Shown here one piece after another: positions 6,697 to 11,735 of a stretch of 11,735 nt of DNA. The position numbers were made by a program, and so were the translations under genes. Every line of letters begins with the position of its first letter. Within the stretch, counting starts at the first letter, position 1. The notes beneath the pieces are model-generated. The model was not told where the DNA came from. It saw nothing but the letters and a program-made list of their open reading frames with translations, and searched no databases. Source of the stretch: Mucidula mucida (lineage: Eukaryota; Basidiomycota; Agaricomycetes; Agaricales; Physalacriaceae); the NCBI GenBank assembly GCA_015501055.1, contig JADNYV010000968.1, forward strand, positions 1 through 11,735, read 5' to 3'.

Positions 6697-9600
6697 ATGG
6701 CGCAGTTGAATACAACAAGCTATGCGTCACGCACGAAAGAGCTCCTCGGACTAGTCAATCAACTCCATGCTCTAGGGTCAACATCCCTACAATCTTTTCA
6801 GTGGCGTTCATATCTGATGTACACACAGGGCTCAAGGCGATATCGACCTACCGCGCATAACTGTCATAGGAAACCAGAGCGCCGGTAGGCATCCCACTCA
6901 TTCTCTCCAATAAGCTGTCCTGAAAGTGTTGAACAGGCAAGTCGAGCGTGGTAGAAGCGATATCTGGGGCAAGTAGCTCTTGCTGCTAAAGCTTCGTGCA
7001 CTGACCCTCTATCAGATCAACGTACCCAGAGACGCGGGGACGTGTACACGTTGTCCTATGGAATGCCGCCTCTCTTCTTCCCTAGGTCCGTGGCAGTGCA
7101 GGATCTCAATTCGGCGAGAGTACGATAAACATAAACGACTGGACGACATTCGAGAGATACCCTTTGGCGACCTCATTACTGACAAGTCCGAGGTTGAACT
7201 TGCTCTCAGGAGGGCTCAACTCGCTGTCCTCAACCCAAGCATCCCCATTCCCAAGATTCTAAAATCATCAGTCGAGGAATTGAATGATTGGTCGACGCAG
7301 TCAGCCCACCAAGTACCTTTCTCTCGAAATGTTGTTTGTGTCGACCTCGAGGGACCGGACCTGACAGATTTGTCTTTCATTGATCTTCCTGGTACGCGCC
7401 GATTATGAACCACGCTGTATCATCTTACCTTGTCACGTCAGGTTTGATTGCCAACGCCGACAACGAAATTGTTCAACTTGTAGAAGACATGGTCATATCA
7501 CACATAACAGGAAACTGTCTCATCCTCGTCGCTCTGCCCATGACAGGTATATATACAGAATACATCAGGGCAACTAATGCTGATGTTATGTACGCGTCTA
7601 GACGACATTGAGAACCAGAAAGCGCTCAAGCTGGCCAAGACTGCAGATCCTCGTGGCCAACGAACTATTGGTAATTCTTCGCATTCTCGTGTCGAACCAA
7701 CAGCTTAAGATTATTATAGGCGTCCTGACCAAGCCGGACATGCTGTCTGCGGGGTCGACCAAGGCTCTTGACTTGTGGCTCAATGTGATCGAAGGCCGTA
7801 GGCACCCTCTAACTCACGGCTATTACTGTACTCGCCAGCCAGATGACCAAGATAGAAGCGACAAGATCAGCGCGACGGCCGCCAGAGAGGCTGAGAAACG
7901 ATTCTTCAGTAGCACTACTCCCTGGTCAAAGTCGTCGCGCAAAGAACGATTTGGGACGGAGAATCTAATTAGCTCACTCAGCCATCTTTTAGTAAGTATA
8001 ATAGATGCAACGTGAGTTCTTTAACGACATGATTGCTCTCCACTCACCTATCATTAGCCTCCCCAAGATCTGCAACGACGCCCAGAAAGCGTTAGCGGAT
8101 TGTCGGCGGGACCTCGCTAATTTACCGCCCGCCGTACACGACGAACCTGCGACGCATGTTCTCAAACTGATAACAGAATTTGCTAGTGAAGTGAAGAGTG
8201 TGATAAAAGGCCGTTCAGACGCCAGTACGCTCATCCAAGAGAATCGTGCTGCGTTTCGCTCTTTAAAAACGTCGATTCGATCGTGTGCGCCAAACTTTGT
8301 TCCAGCGCTTAGAACGGAAGTTCAGCCTGCCTCTATTCTCTCCTTGGATGATGAAGATGATGATATGAGATTGGTTTCGGAAAAGCCTGGCTCCCGATTT
8401 ACCCTTACGGACATGCGCGAGCATATCAATAGGTACGCAAAGCGGCCAACTTTCTGACTGCGATTTGACTGCTGGTGTAGATCCATGACTCGGGAACTCC
8501 CTAATAATGTTCCATTTGAAGCCAAGGCCGCCCTCATACTCAAATTCCAAGATACTTGGCCAGAAGCTACTGCTACGTGCTTCACTCGTGTTGAAACGAA
8601 TTTGGCACGCGTTCTTTTTAAGTACACCGAAGACAATTTTTCTCGATACGCCGTCCTTCATGGACACATGAAGTAAGTGACAAACCTTCTCTGAACTTGG
8701 CATTGTTCTGACATCTTATGCAGGACGTTTCTAGCGGAGCTCTTGGCCCGCCGCCGGGCAATGTGCCAACAAATTCTAGAGTCCACTTTGGAAACTGAGA
8801 GAACACCATTCACACAAAACACCCACTACCTCGAAGCGACAACTGAAAAATGGTTAGCGAAGTACAAAGACATTCGATCCGGCAAGAAGGACCTTCCCGA
8901 CGAACCTCGCATTAAACGCCAGCGAATGAAAACTCCCCCACCGATGCCCCATCAAGCTCATCAAGCTAAGCAGCCTAATGGCATATGTGAGCGCCATTCT
9001 ATATCTGCTCTTCTATATACTGATACAGTACTGCAGTTGGTGCGGGATCCCAACAGTCTCCATTCATCATTGATTCACCCGCCACAGGCGGGAACCCAAA
9101 GCCCCCTACAGGCCCATTCGCCCCTTTCGTGCAAGCTTTTGGAGGCCAGCAGCCGGCGTCTGCAACGTCTTTCACCTTTGTCGCCCCTCAATCTGCGTTT
9201 CCTCCCCAGCAGCAGGCGTCCGGTAGCTCGTCACAAACTGGGTTCACGGCACCTTGGGCAAAGCCGCCACCGACTGAGCAAGATGTAGAGGTGGTGCAGG
9301 CGGCACTGGCGGCGCTTGCCGCTATTGGGTATCATGTAACCGAAGAAGACCTAGGAAAGCTCAATCCTGCAGACCAGTATGAAGTGGAATTGAAGGTCAT
9401 GGCGGACGTGCGCGGGTATTTCCAGGTGGCGTACAAGGTTCGCTCTCTTCCCAGTTATGAAATGCGAAGTGAAAACTCACGAGGCTGTAGCGCGTCATTG
9501 ATATGGTTCCACAATTCATTGACCAGGTCTTCTTGATCAAGTTCGCAGAAGAGTTGCAGTCGTTTTTGATTGAGAAGTTTGGTCTTGGAACTGCGACCGC

Positions 9601-9736
9601 GAGTGACAAGTGCGCTAGGTATCTTGCAGAGGATGGGGTTATTGTCGCTCGACGAGAAGAGCTGCTAGGGAAAGAGCGGCGGCTCAACAGTGTTCAGAAA
9701 GAGTTATTCAGCTTTGGGATTTCTGAGGACTCGTAA
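6697..9736 (+). CDS. Mx-like dynamin superfamily GTPase (12 exons)
   Basis: Exons 6697-6776, 6829-6884, 6937-6968, 7016-7391, 7442-7546, 7602-7670, 7720-8011, 8058-8432, 8481-8672, 8724-8986, 9037-9437 and 9491-9736 join without a break to 828 residues. G domain: P-loop GNQSAGKSS (41-49), switch I region PRDAGTCTRCP (60-70), G3 DLPG (179-182), G4 TKPD (243-246), then HGYYCTRQPDD, a stretch I recall from fungal Mx-like dynamins. A helical stalk covers about 265-585, with an acidic loop DDEDDD near 434. A Pro/Gln/Gly/FG-rich insert spans about 588-690, and the GTPase effector domain about 695-828 ends in KERRLNSVQKEL. No PH domain and no transmembrane segment, as in Mx proteins. Known: the superfamily assembles on membranes or other templates and hydrolyses GTP. 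The substrate here is unknown, and an antiviral role cannot be read from the sequence. The third intron is GC-AG. Start chosen because residues 1-27 lead directly into the conserved LHALGAQGDIDLPR. Confidence 0.9.
6969..7015 (+). other. GC-AG intron in the dynamin GTPase domain
   Basis: This 47-base phase-0 intron starts GCAAGT and ends ATCAG, with a CTGAC branch-like site at 7001-7005. It lies between ...VVEAISG and INVPRDAG..., two blocks that are contiguous in the conserved G domain. No GT donor nearby gives the right frame. GCAAGT is the usual sequence of minor GC donors. Confidence 0.88.
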
Positions 9737-9889
9737 TGTTAGCATTTTGATAGAAGGAAGGCTACCTTGATAATGATAGCTTCCAATGAGCTCTGTAGAT
9801 ACAGAAACAGCTTACCGAAGTTGTTAATGTCGTCAAAGAATCCCCCCAAAAAACAGCACCAGAGATGGTTGGCAAGTGGTCAGAGTCAC

Positions 9890-9903
9890 GTCGGCGCGCC
9901 GAC
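9890..9903. repeat. 14-base perfect palindrome
   Basis: GTCGGCGCGCCGAC reads the same on both strands and lies in the amidohydrolase promoter region, about 250 bases before the start codon. A CG-rich dyad of this kind could be the site of a dimeric transcription factor, but nothing in the sequence proves it. Confidence 0.6.
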
Positions 9904-9971
9904 TTGATGTGCATTCTTCGGTTACAGTGTTTTTAATTGATCATGCAATGGAACAATTTCCTTCCCTTCGC

Positions 9972-9978
9972 TATAAAG
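9972..9978 (+). promoter_or_regulatory. Possible TATA element upstream of the amidohydrolase
   Basis: TATAAAG occurs 173 bases ahead of the ATG at 10151. The spacing suits a fungal core promoter with a leader of 100-150 bases. Candidate only. Confidence 0.3.
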
Positions 9979-10009
9979 TCGGCTATCGAGCTCGAGACTC
10001 CATGATTGT

Positions 10010-10021
10010 CTGCAGCTGCAG
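10010..10021. repeat. 12-base perfect palindrome
   Basis: CTGCAGCTGCAG is self-complementary. It also consists of two overlapping CTGCAG units around an E-box-like CAGCTG core. It lies 130 bases ahead of the amidohydrolase start. Confidence 0.55.
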
Positions 10022-10150
10022 GCGATATCCGACGGAGCTTTCGGCGTGATTGTGCCTGGAAGCCCTGAGCCTGTTCTGACCATATGCAGCTATCATTGTA
10101 TCAAGCAGCTCGGAGAAAGATAGCCTGTCTTCCTGCTCTCCCACACCACC

Positions 10151-11735
10151 ATGGCTGAGAAAGCCCAGCTCGGTCCTTACCGTGCCAACAAGAGCTTCAA
10201 ACTACATCGCTTGTTCGGCGGAGCCTTACTATTGAGCGCCGTGTCAATTGGCACTCTGTTTTTGAGTCCTCGGCTGGATGGCTCGTCGACCCGAGTACCC
10301 TTGCACGCTGCGGAAACCCTACAGAAGTGTCGCCAGCTGGATATGACGCCTGGCCCACCACCTGAATTCTGGAGTCGTACTGAATCCGACCGCTACGTCG
10401 AGGGTACCAAGCCGGTCTACATCAAGAACGCGACCATCTGGACCGGGGGCGTCGACGGACTCGAGGTCATCAGAGGCGACTTACTTCTCGCTCGAGGACT
10501 CATCCAACAGGTCGGCTCTATCTCTGCGAGCGCGTTAGAGCAGTATTCAGACTTGGTCGAATACGATGCGGACGGTGCTTGGGTTCACCAGGGTACGCGT
10601 CTGCTCTCTTCTTTGTGTTTGACCTCTTCCGACGCATACTTAGCATCTTCGACTTGCACTCTCACATGGGAGTGTACAGTTTGCCTGAGCTTGACGGTGC
10701 ATCTGACGGCAACTCGTTCAAGGGTGATATGCAGCCTTGGCTACGCAGTCTGGATGGGCTGAACACGCACGATATGGCGTACGAAGCCGTAGTCGCGGTG
10801 GTGTTACCACTGGTGTCATTCTTCCCGGCTCAGCAAACGGAATCGGCGGACAAGCCTTCGTTATAAAGTACCGACCTACTGCGGAGAAATCACCGTCTTC
10901 GATGTTGCTAGAGCCTCCTCACTCTATAATCAATGGTTCCAATGTAGACCCCTCCTTGCCTCCGCGATGGAGACAGATGAAGTATGTGACTGTCTAGAAG
11001 TTCCTTGAGTTGGTAGTAATCTTTACCAGGCACGCTTGTGGCGAGAATCCCAGTCAGTCCTTCTGGATGTCAACAGCCATTCTCAAACTTATCTGGACGC
11101 GTGTAGGTCGCATCTATGATCAGACACGAATGGACACTATCTGGCACTTCCGTCAATCCTACAACCAGGCGCGCCAAATCAAGGAAAAGCAAGACGCGTA
11201 CTGTTCCGCGGCTATGGCCGGAAACTGGAATGGTCTTGGAGAATATCCGGAAGATCTCCAATGGGAAGCTCTTGTTGACGTTCTTAGAGGTCGTGTTAAG
11301 GTAAATACTCACCCTTCGAGCGCAGCTTCGTCTCAAGAAAGTTTTAGATCCATAACCACTGCTACGAGGCCGTCGATCTTGACGGTATTGTAAGGGTACG
11401 TGTTACTTACTTGTAGTTGATTCGCTGTCACCGCTAACACCCTGTGCATTCCAGTTGACGAACGAATACAAGTTCTCGATAGCCGCATTCCATCACGCAC
11501 ATGAAACCTACCTTGTTCCTGATCTTCTCAAGAAAGCCTACGGTACATTGTCTTTGCCTCGTAAAGTGCCTTGAGCCTTATTGACTGTCTTGTTGCGTTT
11601 AAGGTGGACCACCTGCTGCAGCAATCTTCGCAACTACCGCACGTTATAAGCGCGAATCTTACCGCGGATCAGAGTTTGCAGCCAAAATCTTGGCTGATAA
11701 TGGCATCAAAGTTGTTATGAAGGTAGTTCTTCATC
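10151..11735 (+). CDS. Membrane-anchored amidohydrolase (imidazolonepropionase-like), cut by the right edge, two one-base frame breaks
   Basis: Visible exons: 10151-10592, 10644-10981, 11030-11052, 11107-11300, 11348-11395, 11455-11542, 11604-11722; the next donor (GTAGTT) is at 11723. The start CACCATGG is a strong context. Residues about 20-40 (LFGGALLLSAVSIGTLFL) after a basic stretch look like a signal anchor, so the enzyme is probably membrane-bound or enters the secretory pathway. Metal-dependent amidohydrolase marks: IFDLHSHMG (HxH), GGVTTGVILPGSANGIGG, NHCYEAVDLDG and FHHAHETYL (His ligands); the final Asp ligand would lie beyond the edge. Related fungal proteins are often annotated carbohydrate esterase family 9, but this type resembles imidazolonepropionase-like hydrolases and its substrate is unknown. 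Two one-base deficits break the frame: at the exon 1/2 junction (10592/10644) and inside exon 2 at 10795-10799 (GCGGTGGTG where GCGGGTGGTG is expected). Otherwise every later exon joins cleanly, so sequence error is as likely as a damaged gene. Confidence 0.83.

Larger units (their letters stand above)
9737..10150. promoter_or_regulatory. Spacer: dynamin 3' region and amidohydrolase promoter
   Basis: No gene is seen in this 414-base stretch. It should hold the dynamin 3' untranslated region and the amidohydrolase promoter. Visible elements are the palindromes at 9890-9903, 9987-9994 (CGAGCTCG) and 10010-10021, a TATAAAG string at 9972-9978 (173 bases before the amidohydrolase ATG), and two short upstream reading frames, 10002-10049 and 10084-10158, the second overlapping the main start codon. 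Confidence 0.55.

Noticed and set aside
8263..8703. Minus-strand frame of 146 codons opposite the dynamin stalk
   Set aside because: It crosses two well-supported dynamin introns and has no recognisable motif.
6697..9736. A defence system built around the Mx-like dynamin
   Set aside because: Mx homology alone does not show antiviral function; neighbouring genes are housekeeping and no partner genes of a defence cassette are present.

Overview
The window looks like nuclear DNA of a filamentous basidiomycete, most likely an Agaricomycete. The genes are dense and cut by many very short introns (about 43-61 bases, nearly all GT-AG, often with a CTGAC/CTAAC-like branch site). The protein repertoire also fits: a fungal Get2, a YL1/Swc2, an Mx-like dynamin of the kind common in mushrooms, and a membrane-anchored amidohydrolase of the group often labelled carbohydrate esterase family 9. 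There are no bacterial-type operons, RNA genes, CRISPR arrays or recognisable transposons. All calls come from reading translations by eye; no database search was possible.

Layout, left to right: (1) the probable 5' end of an unidentified minus-strand gene running off the left edge (1-91); (2) a divergent spacer, then GET2 on plus (709-1734, 3 exons); (3) convergent with it, a mitochondrial ribosomal protein of the L51/S25/CI-B8 fold on minus (1806-2580, 3 exons); (4) only 79 bases beyond its start codon, SWC2/VPS72 on plus (2660-4193, 6 exons); (5) a decayed GH43 glycoside hydrolase C-terminal region on plus (about 4579-5256); (6) mS38/COX24-like mitoribosomal protein on minus (5533-6498, 3 exons including a 19-base microexon); (7) divergent from it, an 828-residue Mx-like dynamin GTPase on plus (6697-9736, 12 exons, one GC-AG intron); (8) a 414-base spacer rich in short palindromes; (9) an N-terminally anchored amidohydrolase on plus (10151 to beyond the right edge, 7 exons visible).

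Most genes are housekeeping and not a functional cluster: tail-anchored protein insertion at the ER (GET2), mitochondrial translation (two proteins), H2A.Z deposition (SWC2), membrane-remodelling GTPase (dynamin) and a metal-dependent hydrolase. They are packed as divergent or convergent pairs with little spacer. I see no convincing undescribed system. The points most worth a second look are the GH43 relic, a recurring one-base deficit at short G runs that breaks the reading frame in SWC2 and the amidohydrolase (sequence error or real lesion), the GC-AG intron inside the dynamin GTPase domain, and an FG/P/Q-rich insert between the dynamin stalk and its GTPase effector domain.
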